A stretch of DNA of 64,000 bases from Paraclostridium bifermentans. Its GTDB lineage: Bacteria > Bacillota > Clostridia > Peptostreptococcales > Peptostreptococcaceae. Within the stretch, counting starts at the first letter, position 1. Every line of letters starts with the position of its first letter. The DNA lies in contig NZ_CP079737.1 in assembly GCF_019916025.1 (NCBI RefSeq), positions 2,356,001 to 2,420,000 of the forward strand, given 5' to 3'. The notes beneath the pieces are model-generated. The model ran no database searches. It was given only the letters and a program-made list of their open reading frames with translations, and was not told where the DNA came from. Below, piece by piece: positions 52,465 through 60,880 of this stretch. The translations under genes and the position numbers were made by a program.

Positions 52465-53679
52465 ATGTACTTTTCTAATAGAGTTATTTCTATGCAATCT
52501 TCACCTATAAGAAAGTTAGTTCCTTATGCAACAGCTGCTAAGGAAAAGGGAATAAAGGTTTATCATCTAAACATAGGTCAACCTGATATAAAAACACCTA
52601 AAGGTTTTTTTGATGCTGTCAATACTTTCAATAGCGATGTTTTAGAGTATGCTGTATCTCAAGGTTTGCCTGAGTTAATAGATGCAATGATTGATTATTA
52701 TGCTACATATGACATGAATTTTGAAAAAGATGAAATACTTATAACTAATGGTGGTAGTGAGGCTTTATTATTTTCCATGATGGCTATTTGTGATCCTGGT
52801 GACAACATTTTAGTTCCTGAGCCATTTTATACAAACTACAATGGTTTTAGCTCTTGTGTAAACGTTTTTGTAAAACCTATAACTACGCATCCAGAAAATG
52901 GATTCCATCTTCCAAACAAAGAAGAAATTTGTTCTAAGATTGATAAAAACACTAAAGCAATACTTATATCAAATCCAGGAAATCCAACTGGAACTGTTTA
53001 TACAAAAGAAGAAGTTCATATGTTAGCTGATATAGCAAAAGAAAATAACTTATGGATAATCGCTGATGAAGTTTATAGAGAATTTGTTTATGATAACTTA
53101 GATTATATAAGCTTCGGAAATATAGAAGAAATAAAAGATAGAGTAATAATAGTTGACAGCGTATCAAAAAGATATAGTGCATGTGGAGCAAGAATAGGGT
53201 CTTTAGCTTGTAAAAATAAAGAGTTCATTGCTCAGGTTTTAAAATTATGTCAAGGAAGATTGTGTGTATCTACTCTTGATCAAGTAGGATCTATAGAATT
53301 GTACAAAACTCCTAATACTTATTTTAAAAAAGTTAATGAAGAATATGAAAAAAGAAGAGATGTTTTATATAGTGAATTAATGAAAGTTGAAGGAGTAATA
53401 TGCAAAAAGCCAACAGGTGCATTTTATATACTTGCTAAATTACCAATAGAAAATGCAGAAGATTTTGTAATCTGGATGCTAAATGAATTTGATGTAGATG
53501 GAGAAACTGTTATGGCTTGCCCTGCTGAAGGCTTCTATGGAACTGAAGGCTTAGGTAAAAGCGAAATAAGACTTGCTTATATATTAAATGAACATGATTT
53601 AAGGAAAGCTGCAAATATTTTAAAAGAAGGTCTTGAAAAATATATGGAAGTTAAAAATGATTTAGCAACTAATAACTAA
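52465..53679 (+). CDS. PLP-dependent aminotransferase (class I/II)
   Basis: A 404-residue fold-type I aminotransferase of the AspC family. It has YHLNIGQPDIKTP, ITNGGSEALLFSM, EPFYTNYNGF, SNPGNPTGTVYTKEEV, IIADEVYREFVYD (Asp and Tyr contacts with PLP), IIVDSVSKRYSACGARIG (Schiff-base Lys in SKRY) and SEIRLAYILNE (substrate Arg). It transfers amino groups from aspartate or other amino acids to 2-oxoglutarate. The exact amino acid cannot be assigned. The ATG follows CAGGGGGT. Monocistronic. Confidence 0.94.
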   Translation: MYFSNRVISMQSSPIRKLVPYATAAKEKGIKVYHLNIGQPDIKTPKGFFDAVNTFNSDVLEYAVSQGLPELIDAMIDYYATYDMNFEKDEILITNGGSEALLFSMMAICDPGDNILVPEPFYTNYNGFSSCVNVFVKPITTHPENGFHLPNKEEICSKIDKNTKAILISNPGNPTGTVYTKEEVHMLADIAKENNLWIIADEVYREFVYDNLDYISFGNIEEIKDRVIIVDSVSKRYSACGARIGSLACKNKEFIAQVLKLCQGRLCVSTLDQVGSIELYKTPNTYFKKVNEEYEKRRDVLYSELMKVEGVICKKPTGAFYILAKLPIENAEDFVIWMLNEFDVDGETVMACPAEGFYGTEGLGKSEIRLAYILNEHDLRKAANILKEGLEKYMEVKNDLATNN

Positions 53680-53683
53680 ATTT

Positions 53684-53716
53684 AAAATAGACTAATCAAA
53701 TGATTAGTCTATTTTT
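53684..53716 (+). terminator. Terminator after aminotransferase gene
   Basis: AAAATAGACTAATCA pairs perfectly with TGATTAGTCTATTTT around AA, followed by T residues. Confidence 0.9.
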
Positions 53717-53776
53717 TCGCCACTTTTTACACTTACTGTTAACTTGTCTCTTAAATTGGGTGCTTATGCACATACC

Positions 53777-54223
53777 CTAGCTTTCTTTTATAAGTATTTC
53801 TTCTAAGTTTTTTATAGAATCCATAAATTTATTACGATCTTCTTCATTTAATTCCAAGAATCTTGATTCTAATCTAGTTCCTAATGCTTCTAAAAAGTCT
53901 TTAGCTATCTCTTCACCTGAAGTTGTTAAGTTTAATATATATTTTCTTCTGTCTCTTGAATCTCTTGTTCTAGTTAAGTATCCCTTTTTAGTTAAGTCAT
54001 CTACCATAGTAGTAAGACTTCCTTTTTCTATATTTAATTTTTCGCATAAGTCCGTCATCGTTATTTCCCCATTATTATTTATGAATACAAGTGCTCTTAA
54101 TTGTGTTCTGTTTACATTTATATTTGCGGCATACTCTTTTAAAGACTCTAAATATAGACTAGCATGTATCTTAGGAAAAGTTTTTGATACGAAGTCTATA
54201 ATTTCTTTTATTATTTCATTCAT
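53777..54223 (-). CDS. MarR-family transcriptional regulator
   Basis: A 148-residue dimeric winged-helix regulator. The DNA-binding region ~38-100 reads QLRALVFINNNGEITMTDLCEKLNIEKGSLTTMVDDLTKKGYLTRTRDSRDRRKYILNLT, with the MarR DSRDRR wing. Long N- and C-terminal helices form the dimer. The ATG follows AGGTGAAG. It is divergent from the PTS IIC gene and probably controls it and itself through the AAACT-N2-AGTTT inverted repeat at 54256-54267. Confidence 0.94.
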   Translation of the reverse strand: MNEIIKEIIDFVSKTFPKIHASLYLESLKEYAANINVNRTQLRALVFINNNGEITMTDLCEKLNIEKGSLTTMVDDLTKKGYLTRTRDSRDRRKYILNLTTSGEEIAKDFLEALGTRLESRFLELNEEDRNKFMDSIKNLEEILIKES

Positions 54224-54251
54224 TTCTTCACCTCCACCCCCTTAAAAGTAT

Positions 54252-54270
54252 TGTCAAACTCTAGTTTACA
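54252..54270. promoter_or_regulatory. Candidate MarR operator
   Basis: TGTCAAACTCTAGTTTACA is an imperfect palindrome: AAACT, two bases, AGTTT, flanked by TGT and ACA with one extra base on the left. It lies just upstream of the marR ribosome site. Confidence 0.5.
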
Positions 54271-54391
54271 CTAATTCCTTTGTATAGACAACACCCAAAA
54301 ATACTAATATGATTGTGTTGCAATTTTAACATTATTTTTCAAATTTGATTTTATTTTCTAACTCTTTCTACATTTTTCTACATTTAAACTA

Positions 54392-54443
54392 TTTACAAAA
54401 TTAATTTTTTATAATATAATTGAATCATAACCGCAAAAAGCGG
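54392..54443 (+). promoter_or_regulatory. Promoter and leader hairpin of PTS IIC gene
   Basis: TTTACA (54392-54397), 17-base spacer, TATAAT (54415-54420). Just upstream is a tandem 10-bp direct repeat, TTCTACATTT, at 54366-54385. The leader carries CCGC-AAAAA-GCGG (54431-54443), a GC-rich hairpin unusual in this AT-rich DNA. Confidence 0.7.
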
Positions 54444-54496
54444 GAAAACAATAACAAGCATTTATTTATTTTAATCAACGAGGAGGAAAACTTTTT

Positions 54497-55552
54497 ATGA
54501 TGCAAATTATAACGAGTACGGCACTATTATTAGTTGTACTGGCATTATTCACTTTATTCAGTTACAAAGCACCTCACGGTATGAAAGCTATGGGTGCACT
54601 AGCAAGTGCTGCTTGCGCAAGTTTCTTAGTTGAAGCATTCCACGCTTCATTATTTGGACAACAATTTGGAATCTCTTTCTTAGAGCAAGTTGGAGCTGCA
54701 AACGGTAGTTTAGGAGGAGTTGCTGCTGGTATATTAGTACCATTAGCTTTAGGAGTATCTCCAGTTTATGCAGTTTTAGTTGGTTTAACAGTTTCAGGAT
54801 TCGGAATACTTCCAGGATTCGTTGCAGGATACTTAATATCATTCGTTGTTAAGTTCTTAGAGGAAAAAACTCCTGCTGGTCTTGACTTAATAGTTATAAT
54901 ATTAGTTGCTGCTCCATTATCAAGAGCAATAGCTATGTTTATGAACCCAATAGTTAATGATACATTAATGCAAATAGGACAAGCTTTAACAGCTGCTTCT
55001 ACATCTTCTCCAATATTCATGGGTATAATACTTGGAGGATTAATAACAGTTGTTGCTACTGCTCCATTATCATCAATGGCATTAACATCTATAATAGGTT
55101 TAACTGGTCTTCCAATGGCAATAGGTGCATTAGCAGTATTTGGTTCTTCTTTCATGAACTTTGTATTCTTCTCTAGAATGAAGTTTGGTGATAAGAAAGA
55201 TACTATAGCTGTTGCTATAGAGCCATTAACTCAATCAGATATAATATCTGCAAACCCAATACCAGTATTCACTACTAACTTTATAGGTGGAGCATTATCA
55301 GGTGTTGTAGTTGCTTTAATAAGTACTTACGTTGCACCTCTTGCAATAAGTGTTCCAGGTATGGCTACTCCAATAGCTGGTTTCGCTGTAGCAGTTGGAC
55401 AAAACGGAACTCCTGCTTTAATGGCTGCTGCTGGATGTATAGTAGTAAGTATATTCGCTGGATTCTTAGGACATACAATATTCAAGAACTACAAAATAGT
55501 TACTGCTGATATAATACGTGGTAACGGAAATGACGAAGATACTGCTGCTTAG
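54497..55552 (+). CDS. PTS transporter subunit IIC family (PF13303 type), orphan
   Basis: A 351-residue integral membrane protein with about ten TM helices. It matches the PTS_EIIC_2 family: KAPHGMKAMGALASAACASFLVEAFHASLFG, GILVPLALGVSPVYAVLVGL, LVAAPLSRAIAMFMNPIVN, GIILGGLITVVATAPLSSMALTSIIGLTG and PIAGFAVAVGQNGTPALMAA. No EIIA or EIIB phosphotransfer domain is fused or nearby. Codon use looks strongly biased (GCT, GGA, CCA, TTA), as in highly expressed genes. The start is ATG 54497 after GAGGAGG. Substrate unknown. Likely regulated by the divergent MarR. Confidence 0.88.
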   Translation: MMQIITSTALLLVVLALFTLFSYKAPHGMKAMGALASAACASFLVEAFHASLFGQQFGISFLEQVGAANGSLGGVAAGILVPLALGVSPVYAVLVGLTVSGFGILPGFVAGYLISFVVKFLEEKTPAGLDLIVIILVAAPLSRAIAMFMNPIVNDTLMQIGQALTAASTSSPIFMGIILGGLITVVATAPLSSMALTSIIGLTGLPMAIGALAVFGSSFMNFVFFSRMKFGDKKDTIAVAIEPLTQSDIISANPIPVFTTNFIGGALSGVVVALISTYVAPLAISVPGMATPIAGFAVAVGQNGTPALMAAAGCIVVSIFAGFLGHTIFKNYKIVTADIIRGNGNDEDTAA

Positions 55553-55564
55553 TCAGCATATTAT

Positions 55565-55593
55565 AAAAGCACATCATATGATGTGCTTTTTTT
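55565..55593 (+). terminator. Terminator after PTS IIC gene
   Basis: AAAAGCACATCAT and its complement form a perfect palindromic stem followed by T residues. The stop codon of the convergent small gene touches its end. Confidence 0.9.
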
Positions 55594-55738
55594 ATGCGCA
55601 AAAAATTTCAATGTCTAATTTTGTTGATTCTTCTATTTGAATCTCATTAAAAACTTCTTTCATTACAGGCTCTTCTCCTTGTCCTCCATATATAAATATA
55701 CCTAAAACAGTGATACAACAAAGCGCATATAACTTCAT
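55592..55738 (-). CDS. Small membrane or exported peptide (48 residues)
   Basis: A short ORF: MKLYALCCITVLGIFIYGG, then QGEEPVMKEVFNEIQIEES and TKLDIEIFCA. It has a hydrophobic N-terminal segment (residues 4-18) and an acidic C-terminal part. The ATG at 55738 follows a strong GGGAGGGGAG site 4 bases away; upstream in-frame codons have none. Cysteines at residues 7, 8 and 47. Looks like a single-pass peptide or a small secreted factor. No family recognised. Confidence 0.62.
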   Translation of the reverse strand: MKLYALCCITVLGIFIYGGQGEEPVMKEVFNEIQIEESTKLDIEIFCA

Positions 55739-55860
55739 AATTCTCCCCTCCCACATAAATTGTATACGAATTGCAATCAATTGACTACAAATACACCAAA
55801 TATTATGGTAATTTTTTAACAAATTACTAATTTAACTAACATATCGCAAATTTCATTAAG

Positions 55861-55890
55861 AAAAAAAAGCATAAGTCCAATGACCTATGC
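55861..55890 (-). terminator. Terminator after DegV gene
   Basis: GCATA-A/G-GTC stem with loop around CAAT, then eight T residues on the minus strand. Confidence 0.85.
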
Positions 55891-55923
55891 CTAATTTTTA
55901 TCTTTTAAATTTATAGCACTTAC

Positions 55924-56754
55924 CTATCTAACACAAAATATACTTAAAATCCCTGGACCTGCATGAGCACCTACACAAGATCCTACATCTACTATTGAAA
56001 TTCCATTAGGATTTAACTCCAAAGTTGCAAGATCCTTTAATTTACTCATATCCTGATTACAATCACCATGTCCTATAGCAATTTCTTTTCCTTCCCCACA
56101 ATATTCTTTAGTCATATCTACCATCTTAGAAAATACATGTTTCTTTCCTCTTACTTGCGCTACTGGCATTACTAACCCATCTTTAACTTCTAATATAGGC
56201 TTTATCCCTAACATATTTCCTATAACAGCCTTAGATGATGATATCCTACCACCTCTTTGCAAGTATTTTAAGTCATCTACAGAAAATACTACATACATAT
56301 TCTCTTTCATATATTCTAATTGATTTAAAATATTATCTATACTATCACCGTCTCTAGCCATTTGTGCAGCTTTAACAACTTGCATCCCGCAGCCATATGA
56401 AAAATTCATAGTATCAAAAATATATATTTTACCATTCGTATCATTTTTTGCCATTATTGCACTTTGATATGTCCCTGTAGCCCTAGATGATCCTGATATG
56501 TATAAAATTTCTCTACCTTCATTTACAAATTTATCAAATACAGATTTAAATTGAGAGTATGTAGCTTGTGATGTTTGAGGCATTTTTCCATCTCTCAACA
56601 TATCATAAAATTCTTTAGGCTCTAAATCTATACCATCTCTATATTCTTTATCATCAAATCTAACCGTCAACGGAACCATTTCGATATCATACCTATCCCT
56701 TAACTCTTTTGATATATCAGATAAACTATCACATACTATCTTTAAATTATTCAT
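55924..56754 (-). CDS. DegV family fatty-acid-binding protein
   Basis: A 276-residue DegV/EDD-fold protein. It has IVCDSLSDISKELRDRYDIEMVPLTVRFDDKEYRDG, PQTSQATYSQF, YISGSSRATGTYQSAIMA, DTMNFSYGCGM and GPGILSIFCV at the C-terminus. DegV (FakB-like) proteins hold a fatty acid for phosphorylation by FakA. FakA is not in the window. The ATG follows AGGAGG. Monocistronic with its own terminator. Confidence 0.93.
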   Translation of the reverse strand: MNNLKIVCDSLSDISKELRDRYDIEMVPLTVRFDDKEYRDGIDLEPKEFYDMLRDGKMPQTSQATYSQFKSVFDKFVNEGREILYISGSSRATGTYQSAIMAKNDTNGKIYIFDTMNFSYGCGMQVVKAAQMARDGDSIDNILNQLEYMKENMYVVFSVDDLKYLQRGGRISSSKAVIGNMLGIKPILEVKDGLVMPVAQVRGKKHVFSKMVDMTKEYCGEGKEIAIGHGDCNQDMSKLKDLATLELNPNGISIVDVGSCVGAHAGPGILSIFCVR

Positions 56755-56781
56755 TGCAACTCCTCCTTTGTTTTGAATTTT

Positions 56782-57828
56782 CTAAAAAAAGCAGATTTTT
56801 TCTTTATTAAAAATCACTTTTATCGAGTCACCTATAATTGTATTTATATCATGTTTCTTAATATTCATATAAATAACAGCTGCATTACTAAACTTCTCAT
56901 TTTTTATTACAATAGTAAAGTCAAAAGGATTTTCTGTAATATTTATAACTTCCATATAAATCTCATCACTCCTTCTATTATCACTAATTTTTATATCATA
57001 TTCACGTATACATAAATATTGTAAATTTTTATATTGGTTTGCATTGTCTATAGCAATATTTAAATTCCAATCTATTGCATAAATCAAATTATCATTTATA
57101 AATTTAAATCTTGATATATTTTTAAACCCTGTTAATTTTGCTTCTTTTATAGATTTCGGATTATTGAATAATTCATATTTATTTCTTGTTACTACTCCAA
57201 CACCTTCATCATATACAACTATATCCTCACATACTCTGTAAGCTTCATTTATATTATGTGTTACAAATATTGTGCTCCCCTTATATCTGTTCAGTATAAC
57301 TCTTAAGTTTTCTTCAATTTCACCTCTTAAATGGTAATCTAACGCTGATAATGGTTCATCTAAAAGTAATATATCTGGTTCTTTTGCTAAAGCTCTTGCC
57401 AGTGCTACTCGTTGTTGCTGCCCTCCTGATAGTTGATTTGGTAAATTATTTTTTACTTTTTCTAAATTAAAATCTTCTATGTATTTATTACAAATTAAAT
57501 TTTTGTTTTTTTTATCTATATTTTTTAATCCTATTTCTATATTTTCATATACAGTCATGTGAGGAAATAATGCATAGTTTTGAAATACAAAGCCCACATT
57601 TCTTTCTTGAGGTTTTAAATTTATATTTTTCTCTGAATCATATAAAACTTTACCATTCAAAGTAATTCTACCTTTATCTGGATTTTCAAGTCCTGCGATG
57701 CATTTCAAAGTCATGCTTTTGCCGCACCCAGACTCCCCTAATAATCCTGTAGTTTTATTTGTTTTTTCTATAAATACCCTTAACTTATAATTTTTTAAAG
57801 TTTTTTCTATATTCACATATAAAGACAT
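56782..57828 (-). CDS. modC: Molybdate-type ABC transporter ATPase (ModC-like)
   Basis: A 348-residue ATPase of the molybdate/sulfate import family. Walker A LLGESGCGKSMTLK (~30), signature LSGGQQQRVALARAL (~130), Walker B ILLLDEPLSALD, then the switch FVTHNINEAYRVCEDIVVYDEG. A C-terminal TOBE-like beta region of ~100 residues follows. The start is ATG 57828, one base after the ModB stop. It works with ModB; the anion could also be tungstate or sulfate. No ModA gene is adjacent. Confidence 0.87.
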   Translation of the reverse strand: MSLYVNIEKTLKNYKLRVFIEKTNKTTGLLGESGCGKSMTLKCIAGLENPDKGRITLNGKVLYDSEKNINLKPQERNVGFVFQNYALFPHMTVYENIEIGLKNIDKKNKNLICNKYIEDFNLEKVKNNLPNQLSGGQQQRVALARALAKEPDILLLDEPLSALDYHLRGEIEENLRVILNRYKGSTIFVTHNINEAYRVCEDIVVYDEGVGVVTRNKYELFNNPKSIKEAKLTGFKNISRFKFINDNLIYAIDWNLNIAIDNANQYKNLQYLCIREYDIKISDNRRSDEIYMEVINITENPFDFTIVIKNEKFSNAAVIYMNIKKHDINTIIGDSIKVIFNKEKICFF

Positions 57829-57829
57829 T

Positions 57830-58504
57830 TTAATTCCCTTTCCCAAATTTTTTATCTCTAGATTTAGATATAAAATTTGATATAGTTATTACAATCGCTG
57901 AAATTCCAATGATAATCATAACCCAAATCATAGCTTTATTCATATCACCACTTTCAACTGCAAAAAATATTGCAATAGGGATAGTTTGAGTTTTTCCAGG
58001 TATATTGCCAGCAATCATAAGTGTCGCTCCGAACTCTCCAATGGCTCTTGCAAATGATAAAATTACAGCTCCGATTACCCCAGGGTATGATATTGGTAAC
58101 ATTATTTTCATAAATATTTCCTTTTCACTAAGCCCTAACGTCTTTGCTGCAAATATCATGTTATTGTCTATTTGCTCAAATGAACTTTTTAAACTTCTAT
58201 ACATTATAGGAAAAGATACGATTACAGCTGAAATTACAGTAGCTGTCCATGTGAATATGAGATTTATATCTATTGTTTTAAGTATCATTCCCACAGGTCC
58301 ATTTTTTCCTATTGCAATTAATATAAAAAATCCTACTACTGTGGGAGGTAATACAAGTGGTAAAGTTAGTATAGTATCTATCAAACTTTCATATCTTCCT
58401 TTATACCAAAATATTTTATAAGATATACTAATACCTAAAATAAAGGTTATTAAAGTTGCCACAAGTGATGTTTTGATAGATATAATTAAAGGCGAAATAT
58501 CCAT
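57830..58504 (-). CDS. modB: Molybdate-type ABC transporter permease (ModB-like)
   Basis: A 224-residue permease with five TM helices. ModB landmarks are LPLVLPPTVVGFFILIAIGKNGPVG, VISAVIVSFPIMYRSLKSSFEQID and the EAA loop ILGLSEKEIFMKIMLPISYPGVIGAVILSFARAIGEFGATLMIAGNIPGKTQTI. The start is ATG 58504 after GGAG, 7 bases on. It precedes modC by one base. The substrate-binding protein expected upstream is absent; the next gene there is divergent. Confidence 0.88.
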   Translation of the reverse strand: MDISPLIISIKTSLVATLITFILGISISYKIFWYKGRYESLIDTILTLPLVLPPTVVGFFILIAIGKNGPVGMILKTIDINLIFTWTATVISAVIVSFPIMYRSLKSSFEQIDNNMIFAAKTLGLSEKEIFMKIMLPISYPGVIGAVILSFARAIGEFGATLMIAGNIPGKTQTIPIAIFFAVESGDMNKAMIWVMIIIGISAIVITISNFISKSRDKKFGKGN

Positions 58505-58717
58505 ATATTGCTCCAATCTAAAATATTAAAAGATTATAAAATTTATTCATAACCTTTTTACGCTTTATTAATTTATACTTTTTATTATATATTCACCTCA
58601 TTTCTTAGTCAAATATATGCGTTTGTTTATATATTTTTACATTTTCCGACATTTTACCTATGTTATAAGTACTTATTCTGGGGTATAATAATAGATATTA
58701 ATATAGGTGGTGATTTT

Positions 58718-59944
58718 TTGTTAGATTTAAATTTAGAAGCTAATAGATGTTTAATTTGTAAAAATGCTAGATGTAAAAGTGCTTGTCCTATAAGTACAGA
58801 TATACCTACTGTAATAAATTTATATAAAGAAGGTAAGATAAAAGAAGCTGGTGAACTTCTATTTAATAATAATCCGCTTTCTGCTGTTTGTGCAATTGTT
58901 TGCCCGCATGAAGATCAGTGTGCTGGTAATTGTATAAGAGGAATTAACGGAGAACCAATTCAGTTTTATAAAATAGAAGAAGAAATTTCTAAAAATTATT
59001 TAAAAGATGCTGATTTCTCTAATATAAGCAAAAACGAAAAAAACATTGCTATAGTTGGATCTGGCCCTGCTGGTCTTACAGTTGCATTTGAGTTGGCAAA
59101 AAAAGGCTATAATATAACTGTGTTTGAGAAAAATGAGCAGCTTGGAGGAATTCTTAGATACGGTATACCTGAATTTAGGCTTCCAAGAGAAATAATTGAT
59201 AATTTAATCAATATACTAAAAAATATGGGAGTTAAGTTTAAAATCAACGCTACAGTTGGTCCTATACTTACATTAGACAAGTTACTTGAAGATGGATATG
59301 ATTCTATATTTATAGGTACTGGAGTTTGGAATCCAAGAAGATTAGAAATAAAAGGAGAAAGCTTAGGTCATGTACACTATGCTATCGATTACCTACGTTC
59401 TCCTAAGAATTACGACTTAGGAAATAAGGTTGTTGTTATAGGTGCTGGTAATGTTGCTATGGATGCTGCTAGAAGTGCTAAACATTATGGTTCAAAAGAT
59501 GTTTTTGTAGCATATAGACGTGACTTTGATAATATGACAGCAACTAAAGCTGAAATTCACGAAGCTATTGAAGAGGGTGTAGAGTTTATGACTTATAAAG
59601 CTCCTATAAAAATAGTTAATGAAGGTATAATTTTAGCTGATACTAAAAAAGTAGTTAATGAAGATGGAACTACTTCTTTAATTACTGTAGAAGGTAGCGA
59701 AAAGTTATTAGAATGTGATTCTATACTAGTTGCAGTTAGCCAAGTTCCTAGAAATACTATTGTTTCTAATAACAAAGGCTTAGACGTTAATAATAGAGGA
59801 CTTATTATGACAGATAATAGCGGGCATACTACTCGCGATGGAGTATTTGCTTGTGGAGATGTTACTCATGGTGCTAAAACGGTTATAGAAGCTGTTGTTG
59901 CTGCTAAAATTGTTGCTCAATCCATAGATGAATATTTAAAGTAA
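58718..59944 (+). CDS. NAD(P)H-dependent oxidoreductase, glutamate-synthase small-subunit type
   Basis: A 408-residue flavoprotein. An N-terminal Fer4_20 module (~15-75) has CLICKNARCKSACPISTDIP and CAIVCPHEDQCAGNCIRG for two 4Fe-4S clusters. FAD-binding follows with AIVGSGPAGLTVAFELAKKG and GGILRYGIPEFRLP, then a NAD(P) fold VVVIGAGNVAMDAARSAKHYG, ending with VFACGDVTHGAKTVIEAVVAAKI. It resembles GltD or the small NADPH-dependent oxidoreductases that act without GltB. The start is TTG 58718 after GGTGGTG. No partner large subunit is near. Confidence 0.92.
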   Translation: MLDLNLEANRCLICKNARCKSACPISTDIPTVINLYKEGKIKEAGELLFNNNPLSAVCAIVCPHEDQCAGNCIRGINGEPIQFYKIEEEISKNYLKDADFSNISKNEKNIAIVGSGPAGLTVAFELAKKGYNITVFEKNEQLGGILRYGIPEFRLPREIIDNLINILKNMGVKFKINATVGPILTLDKLLEDGYDSIFIGTGVWNPRRLEIKGESLGHVHYAIDYLRSPKNYDLGNKVVVIGAGNVAMDAARSAKHYGSKDVFVAYRRDFDNMTATKAEIHEAIEEGVEFMTYKAPIKIVNEGIILADTKKVVNEDGTTSLITVEGSEKLLECDSILVAVSQVPRNTIVSNNKGLDVNNRGLIMTDNSGHTTRDGVFACGDVTHGAKTVIEAVVAAKIVAQSIDEYLK

Positions 59945-60001
59945 ACCTTATTAATACATGAGAGGTTGAATAGTTATATAAATTAAAACGGAGATGATTT
60001 A

Positions 60002-60739
60002 ATGTCAGAAAAAATAGAAAATCTAACTCAGATTTTAAAGGAAAGTAATAATATAGTATTCTTTGGTGGAGCTGGAGTATCAACAGCGTCTAATATACCT
60101 GACTTTAGAAGTTCCAACGGATTATTTAATGAGAAATTAAATATTACTTTAACTCCAGAGCAATTAGTTTCTCATACTTTTTATTTAAAATATACTAAGG
60201 AATTTTTTAATTTTTATAAGAAAAAACTTATATATCCTGATGCAAAACCTAATAATGCTCACATTGCTTTGGCTCAACTTGAAAAGATGGGTAAACTTAA
60301 AGCTGTAATTACTCAAAATATCGATGGGCTCCATCAAATGGCAGGTAGCAAAAATGTATTTGAACTTCATGGGTCTGTACATAGAAATTACTGTGTTAAT
60401 TGTAATGAGTTTTATGACTCTAATTTCATTCTTAATTCAAAGGATATCCCAACTTGCACTAAATGTGGACATACAGTTAAACCTGATGTAGTTCTTTATG
60501 AAGAAGGTTTAGATGATTATATAATAAAAGAATCCATTAATGCTATATCTAAAGCTGATACTTTAATTATCGGAGGCACATCACTTGTAGTGTATCCTGC
60601 AGCAGGACTTATAGACTTTTTTAAAGGGAAGAATTTAATCCTTATAAATAAAAGTACTACTCCTGCTGATAATAAAGCTGATTTAGTTATAAATGATAGT
60701 ATTGATATAGTATTATTTAATGCCTTAAATAAAATTTAA
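60002..60739 (+). CDS. NAD-dependent protein deacylase (Sir2 family)
   Basis: A 245-residue sirtuin. Motifs: FFGGAGVSTASNIPDFRSSNGL (~21-42), TQNIDGLHQMAGSKNVFELHGSVH (catalytic His in ELHGS), zinc CVNCNEFYDSN and CTKCGHTVKPDVVLYEE, then IGGTSLVVYPAAGLI. It deacylates lysines using NAD+. It lies 57 bases after the oxidoreductase gene, with its own ATG and GGAG site. No clear functional link between the two. Confidence 0.95.
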   Translation: MSEKIENLTQILKESNNIVFFGGAGVSTASNIPDFRSSNGLFNEKLNITLTPEQLVSHTFYLKYTKEFFNFYKKKLIYPDAKPNNAHIALAQLEKMGKLKAVITQNIDGLHQMAGSKNVFELHGSVHRNYCVNCNEFYDSNFILNSKDIPTCTKCGHTVKPDVVLYEEGLDDYIIKESINAISKADTLIIGGTSLVVYPAAGLIDFFKGKNLILINKSTTPADNKADLVINDSIDIVLFNALNKI

Positions 60740-60754
60740 TAAATTTAATTAATA

Positions 60755-60790
60755 TAGAGATTTTGTATATTTAACTTAATCTCTATGTTT
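60755..60790 (+). terminator. Terminator after sirtuin gene
   Basis: TAGAGATT pairs with AATCTCTA around a 15-base loop, followed by T-rich sequence. Confidence 0.7.
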
Positions 60791-60800
60791 TTATTTTAAA

Positions 60801-60855
60801 TAAAAATAAGAGGATACAATGTAACTTTATATACATCGTATCCTCTTATTTTTAA
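60801..60855. terminator. Terminator after polysaccharide deacetylase gene
   Basis: AATAAGAGGATAC pairs with GTATCCTCTTATT around AATGTA-actttata-TACATC, with flanking A and T runs. Confidence 0.85.
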
Positions 60856-60880
60856 TATATAATCAATTAATCAATCTTCA

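Noticed and set aside
53755-53776. Hairpin GGGTGCTTATGCACATACCC as a marR terminator
   Set aside because: The stem is imperfect and no T-tract follows on the minus strand.
56773-57015. Plus-strand ORF opposite the ModC gene
   Set aside because: It is a shadow frame of modC with no ribosome site.
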